Assembly (NCBI RefSeq): GCF_016864015.1
Contig: NZ_CP045067.1
Span: forward strand, 965,001-1,029,000
Reading direction: 5' to 3'
Origin: Lacinutrix sp. WUR7
Lineage (GTDB): Bacteria > Bacteroidota > Bacteroidia > Flavobacteriales > Flavobacteriaceae
Length of the DNA stretch: 64,000 bases
Within the stretch, counting starts at the first letter, position 1; each line of letters begins with the position of its first letter. Made by a program: the position numbers and the translations under genes. A model generated the notes under the pieces. That model was not told the DNA's origin. It made no database searches and saw only the letters and a list, made by a program, of their open reading frames with translations. Positions 51,974 through 61,230 of this stretch are shown here, in pieces.

Positions 51974-52791
51974 TTATAATCTTTAGTATACTTTTCTTTT
52001 TCCACTAAATAGCCAGGTTGTAAACCATCTGCTAATTCAAACTTGGTTTTTACATATTCACGTGCTCCTCCAAGTCTTTGCAAAAACACTGAGAAATGTA
52101 AGTGCGGACCAGTAGACCAGCCAACATTACCGCTTTCTGCAATAACTTGTCCTTTCTTTACTTGATCTCCAACCCTAACTTTTGCTCCTTGTCTTTTAAT
52201 ATGTACGTACTCTGCAATGGTGCCATCCTCATGAAAGATATAAATTAAGTTATTGAATTTTTCGCAATCTTCTGTTCCACAATGTCTATTAAATTTATCT
52301 ACCACTTTAATAACGACACCTTTTCTTGCGGCCACTATTTTAGTTCCAATTGGCATGGTAAAATCTAATTGCCTTTTGTTTTGATGAGAAAAGCTTCCGT
52401 TATAGCTTTGATACAAACAATAACTTTCTCCTTTTAGATAGGGTAAACTATATGCAAACTCGGTATCATATTTCTTTTGAAAATGATTTCCGTAGTTATA
52501 CCATGTAGAACCACTTACTTTATACTTCTTGTCTTTATCTATTTTAGTTAAGGTAGTTAGTTCTATTTGCTTTGTATTGGCAGGAAGCACGAATATTTTC
52601 TCTACACCTACGGAAGAATGCAAATTTTCTAATTGCAGTTTTATTTTAATAGAAACAACACAGTTTTCATTATTATCGGCATAAAACACAGTTTTATCCT
52701 TAGCGTTTTCATAGTACGTTTTTACTCGTAACTGCGAAAAACCACACCTAAAACTAAAGAATAAAAGAAAACTTAATATATATATTTTCAT
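51970..52791 (-). CDS. M23 family peptidase-like secreted protein
   Basis: 273 residues with a signal peptide (1-19, RCGFS-Q). C-terminal M23 domain (about 140-265) with LDFTMPIGTKIVAARKGVVIKV, AEYVHIKRQGAKVRVGDQV and STGPHLHFSV (canonical HLH). The usual HxGxD zinc motif appears as SHQNKRQLD, with His seven residues before Asp, a variant found in a subfamily of M23 proteins. It may be active on peptidoglycan or be a regulatory homologue. Monocistronic on the minus strand. Confidence 0.88.
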   Translation of the reverse strand: MKIYILSFLLFFSFRCGFSQLRVKTYYENAKDKTVFYADNNENCVVSIKIKLQLENLHSSVGVEKIFVLPANTKQIELTTLTKIDKDKKYKVSGSTWYNYGNHFQKKYDTEFAYSLPYLKGESYCLYQSYNGSFSHQNKRQLDFTMPIGTKIVAARKGVVIKVVDKFNRHCGTEDCEKFNNLIYIFHEDGTIAEYVHIKRQGAKVRVGDQVKKGQVIAESGNVGWSTGPHLHFSVFLQRLGGAREYVKTKFELADGLQPGYLVEKEKYTKDYN

Positions 52792-52860
52792 AATAGTATT
52801 GCATTAAAACAACACAATATATAGAAAATATTCTATTAATTATAAATAAATGTAGAAAAT

Positions 52861-53481
52861 TTACTCTTTGTGAAATGCTTTTTTATTAAACACAATAAGC
52901 ATTATAAATCCTGTACTTATTGCCATATCTGCAACATTAAAAACAGGTTCGAAAAAAGTGAAATATTTACCTCCATAAAATGGAAGCCATTCTGGCAAGT
53001 AGCCCTTCCATAAAGGAAAATAAAGCATATCTACCACTTTACCTTCTAATATATGTCCGTTAACACCACTTTCTGGCAAGAAGGAAGCCACTTGATGGTA
53101 ACTATCACTAAACAAAACACCATAGAAAGTAGAGTCTATAATATTACCTAAAGCGCCTGCAAAAATTAAAGTAATTGCAAGAATAAGTACATTTGGGTTT
53201 TGTTTTTTAATTGCAGTAACTAGCCAATAACCAATACCAACAATAGCAACTATTCTAAAAAGGGTTAAAGATATTTTGGCTGTTCGATCACTAATAAAAG
53301 TAACAAAATCGCTAATCTTAGTTCCCCAAGCCATGCCATCATTTTCAATGAAATAAATTTTAAACCAATCAAAGACTTCTACGCTTTCGCCTAATAAAAA
53401 ATGGGTTTTTATATATACTTTACTAATTTGATCTATTAGTAAAATAAGGAGGATAAGTAATATTGATTTTTTAAGATTCAT
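52861..53481 (-). CDS. lspA: Lipoprotein signal peptidase (signal peptidase II)
   Basis: 206-residue membrane aspartic protease cleaving lipoprotein signal peptides after lipidation. It has four membrane helices; catalytic Asp residues lie in AGALGNIIDSTFYG and FNVADMAISTGF. It is longer than E. coli LspA (about 165) owing to an inserted loop (about 135-175, VASFLPESGVNGHILEGK, FPLWKGYLPEWLPFYG), typical of Bacteroidota. It has plenty of substrates here: about nine lipoproteins in this window. Confidence 0.96.
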   Translation of the reverse strand: MNLKKSILLILLILLIDQISKVYIKTHFLLGESVEVFDWFKIYFIENDGMAWGTKISDFVTFISDRTAKISLTLFRIVAIVGIGYWLVTAIKKQNPNVLILAITLIFAGALGNIIDSTFYGVLFSDSYHQVASFLPESGVNGHILEGKVVDMLYFPLWKGYLPEWLPFYGGKYFTFFEPVFNVADMAISTGFIMLIVFNKKAFHKE

Positions 53482-53603
53482 TTAGTTTGAAAATAAGACC
53501 TTTCGACTAGCTTTGCTAGCTACCTACAAACAAAATATATTTTGTTCTTGGCTATGCTCAAGGTGACATTCAGTTAATAGCAATGGTTGCAAAAATAGGA
53601 ATA

Positions 53604-54224
53604 TTATTGACTTTTAGATACTGTAACGTTTCCGTTTATGGTTTTAATTATTATTTCATGACTCCCAGAATCTATTTCTTCTTGTTTAATATCTCCATTT
53701 TTAGAAGTAGCTATAATATTCGCTTTGTTGGTTTGTACAGCAATATTTCCATCTCTTGTGTATATTTTTGCATCCCCATAAAACGCATTAAAAAAACAAT
53801 TACCACTATCGGAATTCACGCTTACACTTTTATAATTTCCGTTTACAATTAAATCACTTTCATATAAATTAATACCCATACTTAAATGCTCTGGTATCAC
53901 TAGATTAACTTCAACAGAGATTACCTTGTGCGCACTTAACTTATCGTTTGCATCTACAAATAAAGGTTGCTTTTTTACGGCTATATATAAATTGCTGTTT
54001 TTCGTTTCGGTGACTAAAACGATATTTTCGTTATTTTCTCCTTCTACTCGAGAATGTACTGTAATTTCATGCACCGGTTTTGTATCCACAGTAATTTTAA
54101 ATACATTTTTACCATTAATACTAATGGTTGAAATATCCCCTTCTGAAAATGTTTTTTCGTGAATGTTTTGCGCATGCAACATATAGGTAAAACAAAAGAG
54201 AAATATGTAAATACTGTGTTTCAT
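53604..54224 (-). CDS. Secreted adhesin-like beta-helix protein (DUF4097-like)
   Basis: 206 residues from the ATG at 54224 (MKHSIYIFLFCFTYML), preferred over a GTG six codons upstream because it gives a clean signal peptide (cleavage near MLHA-Q). The mature protein has repetitive beta strands typical of the DUF4097/DUF2807 adhesin-like fold, for example NGNYKSVSVNSDSGNCFF, GDAKIYTRDGNIAVQTNKA and SKNGDIKQEEIDSGSHEIII, ending TINGNVTVSKSQ. It lies between lspA and the DksA-like gene. Function unknown; no sorting tail. Confidence 0.75.
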   Translation of the reverse strand: MKHSIYIFLFCFTYMLHAQNIHEKTFSEGDISTISINGKNVFKITVDTKPVHEITVHSRVEGENNENIVLVTETKNSNLYIAVKKQPLFVDANDKLSAHKVISVEVNLVIPEHLSMGINLYESDLIVNGNYKSVSVNSDSGNCFFNAFYGDAKIYTRDGNIAVQTNKANIIATSKNGDIKQEEIDSGSHEIIIKTINGNVTVSKSQ

Positions 54225-54293
54225 TGCATTAAGATGCTTCACTTAGACTACGCTAGGTGCAGGTTAGTCTGGAAGGATAAAAGGTGATATAAA

Positions 54294-54325
54294 TAAAAAC
54301 GCCTCAAAGAAATTGAAGCGTTTTA
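54294..54325 (-). terminator. Terminator of the ileS-DksA-like operon
   Basis: Stem AAAACGCCTCAA / TTGAAGCGTTTT with one mismatch (54296-54307 with 54313-54324), followed by TTTATT on the minus strand. It lies 50 bp after the DksA-like stop codon. Confidence 0.75.
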
Positions 54326-54353
54326 GTATAGTTAAAAATCTCTTTATAATGAG

Positions 54354-54372
54354 ATTCCTGCCTTTGCAGGAA
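54354..54372. repeat. Dispersed palindrome variant, copy 6
   Basis: attcctgcctttgcaggaa, one change in the loop and one at the end relative to the consensus. It lies 2 bp from the DksA-like stop codon. Confidence 0.75.
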
Positions 54373-54374
54373 AG

Positions 54375-54755
54375 TTACTGTATGTTTTTAGCCTCAATGC
54401 TCAAAGTCGCATGAGGTACTAATTTTAAACGTTCTTTAGCAATCAGTTTTTTGGTAACACGACACACACCATAAGTTTTATTTTCAATTCTGATAAGTGC
54501 ATTTTTTAAATCGCGAATAAACTTTTCCTGCCTAATAGCTAGTTGGGAGTTCGATTCTTTACTCATAACAGCACTACCTTCATCAAAAGCTTTAAATGTT
54601 GGCGAAGTATCTTCCGTACCATTACCAAGGTCGTTCATATACGCGCTTTTAATAAGCTCTAGATCGTGTTTTGATTTTTCAATTTTCTCTAGAATTAGCG
54701 TTTTAAATTCTGCTAAATCGCTATCGTTATATCTTACACTTATTTCTCCTGACAT
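54375..54755 (-). CDS. TraR/DksA family protein lacking most zinc-finger cysteines
   Basis: 126 residues. The N-terminal part (about 10-50) is a helical coil (FKTLILEKIEKSKHDLELIKSAY) and the C-terminal part is the DksA finger region: LKNALIRIENKTYGVCRVTKKLIAKERLKLVPHATLSI in two pieces. Only Cys98 of the usual four zinc cysteines remains (the next position is Thr101), so it probably does not bind zinc in the normal way. DksA-like proteins bind RNA polymerase and tune transcription. It lies 4 bp after ileS in the same operon. Confidence 0.9.
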   Translation of the reverse strand: MSGEISVRYNDSDLAEFKTLILEKIEKSKHDLELIKSAYMNDLGNGTEDTSPTFKAFDEGSAVMSKESNSQLAIRQEKFIRDLKNALIRIENKTYGVCRVTKKLIAKERLKLVPHATLSIEAKNIQ

Positions 54756-54759
54756 AATT

Positions 54760-57700
54760 TTAATATTTTGTAATAAATAATTTGGTATTTATAGCATCAA
54801 ATGCAATTTCTATTCCATTATCTATTTGTTCTACAATCTCTAACGTTTCGGTTAAGGTTTCGGCTTTAATATACTCGATATTAGCCTCTACAGCCTTAAC
54901 AATTTGGTCATCTTTTTGAATCTTCACATCTATTCGATCTGTAACTTCAAACCCAGAATCTTTACGTAAGTTTTGAATGCGATTAACGAGTTCTCTAGCA
55001 ATTCCTTCTTTACGTAATTCTTCGGTAATGGTAACATCTAAAGCAACGGTTAAGCTTCCTTCATTTGCTACAAGCCAACCTTCAATATCTTGTGATGTTA
55101 TTTCCACATCACTGAGTTCTAAAGTAATACTTTTTTCGTTTACTTCAACATCTAAAACACCGTTTTGCTCGATTTTTTTTATGTCTTCTGCTGTAAACTT
55201 CTGAATTTCTCCAGCAATCGCTTTCATATCCTTACCAAAACGAGGTCCTAAGGTTTTAAAATTAGGCTTTATTTGCTTCACTAATATATCGGAAGCATCC
55301 TCTAAAAGCTCAATGTCTTTAATGTTTACTTCATGTTTTATTAAATCGGCAACGGCTAAAATCTCTTCTTTTTGTTCCGCAGAATCTACAGGAATCATAA
55401 TTTTTTGCAATGGCTGACGTACTTTAATTTTCTCTTTAGCTCTTAACGATAACACTAACGATGAAATGGTTTGCGCTGCTTCCATTTTACGCTCTAAAGA
55501 TGTATCTATAAAAGCTTTATTACTCTTTGGGAACTCAGCCAAATGTACACTTTCAAACGTTTCTGTTTGTGTTGTTTTTGTTAAGTCTAGGTAAAGTTTA
55601 TCCATAAAAAATGGTGCAATTGGAGCGCCAAGTTTCGCTATGGTTAACATACAGGTATATAAGGTTTGGTATGCTGAAATTTTATCGGTTTGGTAATCGC
55701 CTTTCCAGAAACGTCTTCTGCTTAAACGTACGTACCAGTTACTTAAATATTCTTGTGTAAATTCTGAAATTGCTCTAGCCGCTTTTGTTGGTTCGTAATC
55801 GGCATAGAAATCGTCTACTTTCTGAATTAAAGTGTTTAATTCGGAAAGAATCCAACGGTCAATTTCTGGTCTTTCATTTAACGGAATATCTGCTTCCGCA
55901 TAACTAAATTTATCAATATTTGTATATAAAGTAAAGAAAGAATAGGTGTTATATAGTGTTCCGAAGAATTTACGTTTCACTTCTTCTATACCATCAACAT
56001 CAAACTTTAAATTATCCCACGGATTTGCATTCGAAATCATATACCAACGTGTAGCATCTGCTCCGTAGGTTGCTAAAGTTTCAAAAGGATCTGTTGCGTT
56101 TCCTAAACGCTTCGACATTTTTTGTCCGTTTTTATCTAAAACCAATCCGTTAGAAACTACGTTTTTATACGCTACAGAATCGAATACCATTGTCGCAATA
56201 GCATGCAACGTATAAAACCAACCACGTGTTTGGTCTACTCCTTCCGCAATAAAATCTGCAGGAAATGCTTTATGCTCGTCTATTAATTCTTTATTTTCAA
56301 AAGGATAATGCCATTGTGCATAAGGCATAGAGCCAGAATCGAACCAAACATCTATTAAATCGCTTTCACGTTTCATTGGTTGTCCGCTAGGGGAAACTAG
56401 TACAATTTCATCTACAATATTCTTATGTAAATCTATTTTAGCGTAGTTTTCTTCGGAGTTGTTTCCAACTTCAAAATCTTCATAGATATCTTTTGCTAAA
56501 ACGCCAGCGGTAACAGCTTTTGCCATTTCTGCTTTTAATTCTCCAACAGAACCTATACATATTTCTTCTTTACCATCTTCTGTTCTCCAGATTGGTAATG
56601 GAATTCCCCAGTAACGAGAACGCGATAAATTCCAATCGTTTGCGTTTGCAATCCAGTTTCCAAAACGACCTTCTCCTGTCGATTTTGGTTTCCAGTTAAT
56701 GGTAGTGTTTAACTCATGCATTCTACCTTTTACATCGGTAATTTTAATAAACCAAGAATCTAATGGATAATATAGAATTGGTTTATCTGTACGCCAGCAA
56801 TGTGGATAGCTATGCTTATATTTTTCAACTTTAAAAGCTCTATTTTCTTCTTTTAACTTAATCGCTAACTCCACATCTATAGAACGTTCTGGAGCTTCAC
56901 CATCGTTATAATATTCGTTTTTCACATACTTGCCAGCATATTCACCCATTTCTGGACGAAAACGACCTTGTAAATCTACAAGTGGTACTAAGTTGCCATT
57001 TTCATCTTTTACTAATAGCGGTGGAATTTCTGGTGTTGCTTGCTTAGCAACTAATGCATCATCTGCTCCAAAAGTTGGTGCTGTATGTACGATTCCTGTA
57101 CCATCTTCGGTCGTAACAAAATCTCCAGCAATAATTCTAAAAGCATCTTGCGGATTATCGTTTGGTAAGGCATACGGTAATAATTGTTCGTATTTAATTC
57201 CGACTAAATCTTTCCCTACAAATTCTTTTACTACGTAATATGGTATTTTTTTATCTCCAGATGTATAGTCTAATAATTCTGGTTTTGTTTGTACCTGTAC
57301 ATTATTCTTTCCTGCAAACTGCTTATTCACTAACCCTTTTGCTAACACTACATTTATTGGCTCAAAAGTATATTGATTATACGTTTCTACTAAAACATAA
57401 TCTATTTTTGGACCAACGGTTAAAGCGGTATTACTTGGTAATGTCCATGGTGTTGTAGTCCAAGCCATGAAATAAATATGCCCTTCGTTTTGTAAAAAAT
57501 CTGGTAATGTTTCTTCTAATGCTTTAAACTGAGCAACAATGGTTGTGTCTGTTACATCTTGATATGCACCAGGTTGGTTCACCTCATGCGAGCTAAGTCC
57601 GGTTCCTGCTTTTGGCGAATACGGCTGAATGGTATAGCCTTTATACATCAAGTTCTTAGAATAAATCTCTTTAAGCAACCACCAAACCGTTTCCATGTAT

Positions 57701-58167
57701 TTCGGTTCGTACGTAATATATGGATCGTCCATATTTACCCAATACCCCATTTTATTGGTAAGGTCGTGCCAAATATCGGTATAACGCATTACGGCTTTAC
57801 GACATGCGGCGTTGTAATCTTCTACAGAAATTGTTTTACCAATATCTTCTTTAGTAATACCTAGTTCTTTTTCAACACCAAGCTCAATTGGTAAACCATG
57901 GGTATCCCAACCAGCTTTGCGCTTTACTTGGTAACCTTTCATGGTTTTGTAACGCGGAAAAATATCTTTAATAGAACGAGCTAATACGTGGTGTACACCA
58001 GGTAATCCGTTTGCTGAAGGAGGTCCTTCAAAAAACACATAAGGTTTTGCACCTTCTCTAGTGGTTACACTTTTTTCGAAGATGTTATTTTCTTGCCAAT
58101 AGCTTAAGATTTCGTCTGCAACTTTTGGTAAGTTAAGTCCTTTATATTCAGGAAATGTCGTGCTCAT
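54760..58167 (-). CDS. ileS: Isoleucyl-tRNA synthetase
   Basis: 1135-residue class I synthetase attaching isoleucine to tRNA-Ile, of the long (type 2, eukaryote-like) form. The HIGH-type signature is GLPGVHHVLAR (GVHH variant), and the second is KMSKR (DKNGQKMSKRLGNA). The editing CP1 domain (about 200-400) includes WTTTPWTLPSNTALTVGP and GTGIVHTAPTFGADD. The C-terminal anticodon domain is long and lacks the Cys-rich zinc knuckle of E. coli IleS. This type is often less sensitive to mupirocin. First gene of ileS-DksA-like. Confidence 0.98.
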   Translation of the reverse strand: MSTTFPEYKGLNLPKVADEILSYWQENNIFEKSVTTREGAKPYVFFEGPPSANGLPGVHHVLARSIKDIFPRYKTMKGYQVKRKAGWDTHGLPIELGVEKELGITKEDIGKTISVEDYNAACRKAVMRYTDIWHDLTNKMGYWVNMDDPYITYEPKYMETVWWLLKEIYSKNLMYKGYTIQPYSPKAGTGLSSHEVNQPGAYQDVTDTTIVAQFKALEETLPDFLQNEGHIYFMAWTTTPWTLPSNTALTVGPKIDYVLVETYNQYTFEPINVVLAKGLVNKQFAGKNNVQVQTKPELLDYTSGDKKIPYYVVKEFVGKDLVGIKYEQLLPYALPNDNPQDAFRIIAGDFVTTEDGTGIVHTAPTFGADDALVAKQATPEIPPLLVKDENGNLVPLVDLQGRFRPEMGEYAGKYVKNEYYNDGEAPERSIDVELAIKLKEENRAFKVEKYKHSYPHCWRTDKPILYYPLDSWFIKITDVKGRMHELNTTINWKPKSTGEGRFGNWIANANDWNLSRSRYWGIPLPIWRTEDGKEEICIGSVGELKAEMAKAVTAGVLAKDIYEDFEVGNNSEENYAKIDLHKNIVDEIVLVSPSGQPMKRESDLIDVWFDSGSMPYAQWHYPFENKELIDEHKAFPADFIAEGVDQTRGWFYTLHAIATMVFDSVAYKNVVSNGLVLDKNGQKMSKRLGNATDPFETLATYGADATRWYMISNANPWDNLKFDVDGIEEVKRKFFGTLYNTYSFFTLYTNIDKFSYAEADIPLNERPEIDRWILSELNTLIQKVDDFYADYEPTKAARAISEFTQEYLSNWYVRLSRRRFWKGDYQTDKISAYQTLYTCMLTIAKLGAPIAPFFMDKLYLDLTKTTQTETFESVHLAEFPKSNKAFIDTSLERKMEAAQTISSLVLSLRAKEKIKVRQPLQKIMIPVDSAEQKEEILAVADLIKHEVNIKDIELLEDASDILVKQIKPNFKTLGPRFGKDMKAIAGEIQKFTAEDIKKIEQNGVLDVEVNEKSITLELSDVEITSQDIEGWLVANEGSLTVALDVTITEELRKEGIARELVNRIQNLRKDSGFEVTDRIDVKIQKDDQIVKAVEANIEYIKAETLTETLEIVEQIDNGIEIAFDAINTKLFITKY

Positions 58168-58191
58168 TATATCGTTTACTTTTAAGAGTTG

Positions 58192-58199
58192 CGAAATTA
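58192..58199 (-). promoter_or_regulatory. -7-like box of ileS
   Basis: On the minus strand TAATTTCG, one base from TAnnTTTG, 24 bp before the ATG at 58167. Confidence 0.45.
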
Positions 58200-58229
58200 A
58201 TGAATTTCGATGAATTTGTTAAGTTTATA

Positions 58230-58269
58230 AAAAAGAAAAGCCTCTGAAATTTCAGAGGCTTTTCTTTTT
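58230..58269 (-). terminator. Terminator of the T9SS glucose/sorbosone dehydrogenase gene
   Basis: A 20-bp perfect inverted repeat with no spacer (58230-58249 with 58250-58269) around GCCTCTGAAATTTCAGAGGC, flanked by A and T runs. It is 15 bp after the gene at 58285 and precedes ileS. Confidence 0.92.
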
Positions 58270-58284
58270 CGTATTTTAAAGTAC

Positions 58285-61209
58285 TTATATTTTAATAAGC
58301 TTCTTTGAAATTAAAGTCTTACTTCCTTCTGTAATTCTCATAAAATAAACGCCATTACTTAGTTCTCCTAAAGCGTTAAAACGAATTTCACTTTGTGAAT
58401 TAGTTACTGTTTTACGACGTATCACTCGACCTTGTAAATCGAATAACGTTACCGTTAATTCTTGATAATTAAAAGCGGAAGGCAATTTAACAACCACATT
58501 ATCTTTTACTGGATTTGGATACACCGAAACGGCTGCCAAGATATTATCTGGAGTAGTTAATGTGCTTCCTATTAGATTAATGGTGTAATCTTCAACTTCG
58601 GAAGAATTACTATCTGTATTCACTATACCACAAGGAGCATTGTTTCCGTAAGGTGTATAATATTGCATCATAGCAACTCTCATTCTTGTTGAAATTGTTG
58701 TAATATTGGAAGGTACGAAAAACGAAAACGAACGTGTTTGTTGGTTGTAAGGAGATAAATCATCTCCTGCTGTTGTACCTGCAACAAGCTCACCAGAATC
58801 TATAAAATCTCCATCACCATTATAATCAATCCACACTCCAAATCCTGCTGTTTTCCAATTGTCACCAGGAATAGATTTATCAATATCAATGGTATAGGTA
58901 TTAGAAGCGTTTAAATTTGTTGAAACACTTGTGAAGTCTGTGTATGTTGATCCAGTAGAACTATTATCTATAGACTCTAAGACTACTTTTGTAATATGAT
59001 GATTATCTCCATTTATAATACCAAAAGCATCACAGTATGCAATATCGGTTGTTGTAAATGTAGTTGCTGTATATAAAGATTGTGATGTACCACAATCGCT
59101 ATTTATTTCTAACTCATAATCTGTTAATAAGCTTAACCCTGTTATTGTTGTTGCGTTTATAGCAGAAGTTGCATATATCCAAGTTGACGAACCAACTTCA
59201 CGGTATCTTAAATTAAATGTTACGTCCTCTAGATTATCCCAAGTAATATCTGCGAAATTAGGACCTGGTGTAACCGAGATATTTGTTGGTACAGTTAATG
59301 CATTAACGGTTACATTTTGCGTAGCAGTATCCGAATTTATTCCATCATTAAAAGTCCAAGTAATTACTCCTGATTGGCCTGATGTATATGTTACAGCATC
59401 TGCTGTTGTTGCAGTAACTTCTACACACCCATTATTTATTAATGTAGGAGCCTGAACTGTTACTTCACAAATACTCACAATATCTTCTAAAGCTGGAGCA
59501 GTAAAAGGATTTGGACTAGCATTAGGCTGCACTGTTATTGTAGACGTACATCTACTTTCATTACCATTATTATCTGTTACTGTTAACCAAACTGTTTGAG
59601 GGGTTCCAACATGAGAACAATCAAAAGTATCATTATCTATCACCATAGTATCCATTCCTGCGCTTCCGCCTGTTGAATTATTATCTATATCTGCAGCAAT
59701 AATAGTTACGTTTCCGTCAGGATCTAAAGTAACTGTTATATCTTGACAAATTGCTGCAGGTGGATTAGAAACTAAAGCACCAACGTATGTAATTTTAACG
59801 ATTGTTCCACCATTTTCAATAGAAACACCAGAACCTGAAGATGGACCAGAAGTCCCTCCACTATTATCTGTAACTGCATAAATTGTTAATCCATCTGGAG
59901 AAATTGCAACGTCTCTATATCTATCATTGGAAGAGTGAAATTCTTCATATCCATCAATAGATCCTGGATCATCATCTCCTACAATATCATTTCCGTCAGG
60001 CGTTAGTTTCGCTCTATAAATAGTTCCTTTTTTTAGAGTTGGCACTAATAACGAACGTCCCCAACCTGGAATATTTCCAGCCTCATGTATATCAATACTT
60101 GAAGGCGCTACACTTGGCCATGTGAACCATCCTCCAGGAGGATCTGTTGATACGGTACCCCCATAGGTTCCTATTGGTGGTTGAAAATTTGCAGGTACAT
60201 CTCCTGCTGTTGGATATGACTCATATTCTGTTGCAGTATCTGCTCCTGACGGACAGTTATGATCACTAAAATCTCCTGCATTACAAGCACTACCTAAAGA
60301 AGACCAGTTGCAATAGCTATACGCCATATTATCATAGTATCCTGCAATTTCTGGCCATCCATAATTTTTACCACTTTCAACGACATTTATTTCATCATCC
60401 ACTTTTGCTCCATGTTCTGAATTATACAACGTACCATCTTGAGCAAAAATAATTCCTTGCGCATTTCTGTGTCCGTAAGTGTAAACGTGACTTTGCACAT
60501 TACTTAAAACAGGATTGTCTGAAGGTATTGAACCATCTAAATTAATACGTAACGTTTTACCTGGATAATTATCATAATCTGTTGCAGTTGATGGTAAGAC
60601 TTGCGCTAAATTTGGATTACAAGAATAATCAAATTGATTTGCTCCTTGATCTCCAATGGTGTAATACAATTTAGAATCTGGGCCAAATATTAAACGTCCT
60701 GAATTATGATCTGCACTTCCTGGCAATCCTTCTAATAAAGTTCCATTAGCATCCAAAGATGTATCTTCTGTTAAAGTTCCTGAAGCATTATTATAAACTA
60801 ACCTAGCGATTCTTAATTTTAATCCACCATCATTATATGTGTATGCTACATAAACATAATTGTTTGTAGTAGTTGCTGGATTAGTATATAGAGCAGGATG
60901 AATAGCCATACCCATTAAACCTCCTTGTTTTGAGTTTTCAATTTTACTATTTAAATCGATCATGGTAGTAATTGTACCACCTGAAGTTCCTATTCTAACA
61001 ATTTTTTCACCTACACGTTCTGTTAACCATAAGTTTCCGTCTGGCGCATAGGTTATTTCCCAAGGAAAGTTAAAAGCAAAATCGGCAGTAAGATTTGTTG
61101 TTGTCCAATCGGAACCACTAGTTACCGAAGAATTCAGTGGTGTCATTGGTCCTTGCGCATACATAAAGCAAGCGCATAATAGCATTAAAAAGAGTAAAGT
61201 TCTTTTCAT
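58285..61209 (-). CDS. T9SS-sorted PQQ-type glucose/sorbosone dehydrogenase with Fn3 and GEVED domains
   Basis: 974 residues. Signal peptide 1-18 (FMYA-Q). Residues about 30-460 form a six-bladed glucose/sorbosone dehydrogenase propeller: TWEITYAPDGNLWLTERVGE-like start (FPWEITYAPDGNLWLTE), YGHRNAQGIIFAQDG, NSEHGAKVDDEIN and KNYGWPEIAGYYD. Next come an HYR-like beta domain (about 490-570), a fibronectin type III domain (about 640-720), a GEVED domain (about 730-885, SSEVEDYTINL) and a type A T9SS sorting tail (about 900-974, ending SKKLIKI). The protein is thus secreted across the outer membrane and anchored or released. It oxidises a sugar or other alcohol if PQQ binds. Confidence 0.92.
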   Translation of the reverse strand: MKRTLLFLMLLCACFMYAQGPMTPLNSSVTSGSDWTTTNLTADFAFNFPWEITYAPDGNLWLTERVGEKIVRIGTSGGTITTMIDLNSKIENSKQGGLMGMAIHPALYTNPATTTNNYVYVAYTYNDGGLKLRIARLVYNNASGTLTEDTSLDANGTLLEGLPGSADHNSGRLIFGPDSKLYYTIGDQGANQFDYSCNPNLAQVLPSTATDYDNYPGKTLRINLDGSIPSDNPVLSNVQSHVYTYGHRNAQGIIFAQDGTLYNSEHGAKVDDEINVVESGKNYGWPEIAGYYDNMAYSYCNWSSLGSACNAGDFSDHNCPSGADTATEYESYPTAGDVPANFQPPIGTYGGTVSTDPPGGWFTWPSVAPSSIDIHEAGNIPGWGRSLLVPTLKKGTIYRAKLTPDGNDIVGDDDPGSIDGYEEFHSSNDRYRDVAISPDGLTIYAVTDNSGGTSGPSSGSGVSIENGGTIVKITYVGALVSNPPAAICQDITVTLDPDGNVTIIAADIDNNSTGGSAGMDTMVIDNDTFDCSHVGTPQTVWLTVTDNNGNESRCTSTITVQPNASPNPFTAPALEDIVSICEVTVQAPTLINNGCVEVTATTADAVTYTSGQSGVITWTFNDGINSDTATQNVTVNALTVPTNISVTPGPNFADITWDNLEDVTFNLRYREVGSSTWIYATSAINATTITGLSLLTDYELEINSDCGTSQSLYTATTFTTTDIAYCDAFGIINGDNHHITKVVLESIDNSSTGSTYTDFTSVSTNLNASNTYTIDIDKSIPGDNWKTAGFGVWIDYNGDGDFIDSGELVAGTTAGDDLSPYNQQTRSFSFFVPSNITTISTRMRVAMMQYYTPYGNNAPCGIVNTDSNSSEVEDYTINLIGSTLTTPDNILAAVSVYPNPVKDNVVVKLPSAFNYQELTVTLFDLQGRVIRRKTVTNSQSEIRFNALGELSNGVYFMRITEGSKTLISKKLIKI

Positions 61210-61230
61210 TAAAGTGTAGATTAATAAGGT

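Noticed and set aside
53482-53603. Possible dispersed repeat remnant between lspA and the adhesin-like gene
   Set aside because: Only scattered short similarities to repeat-like sequence (for example CTATGCTCAAGGTGACATT) are seen, with no second copy in the window to support it.
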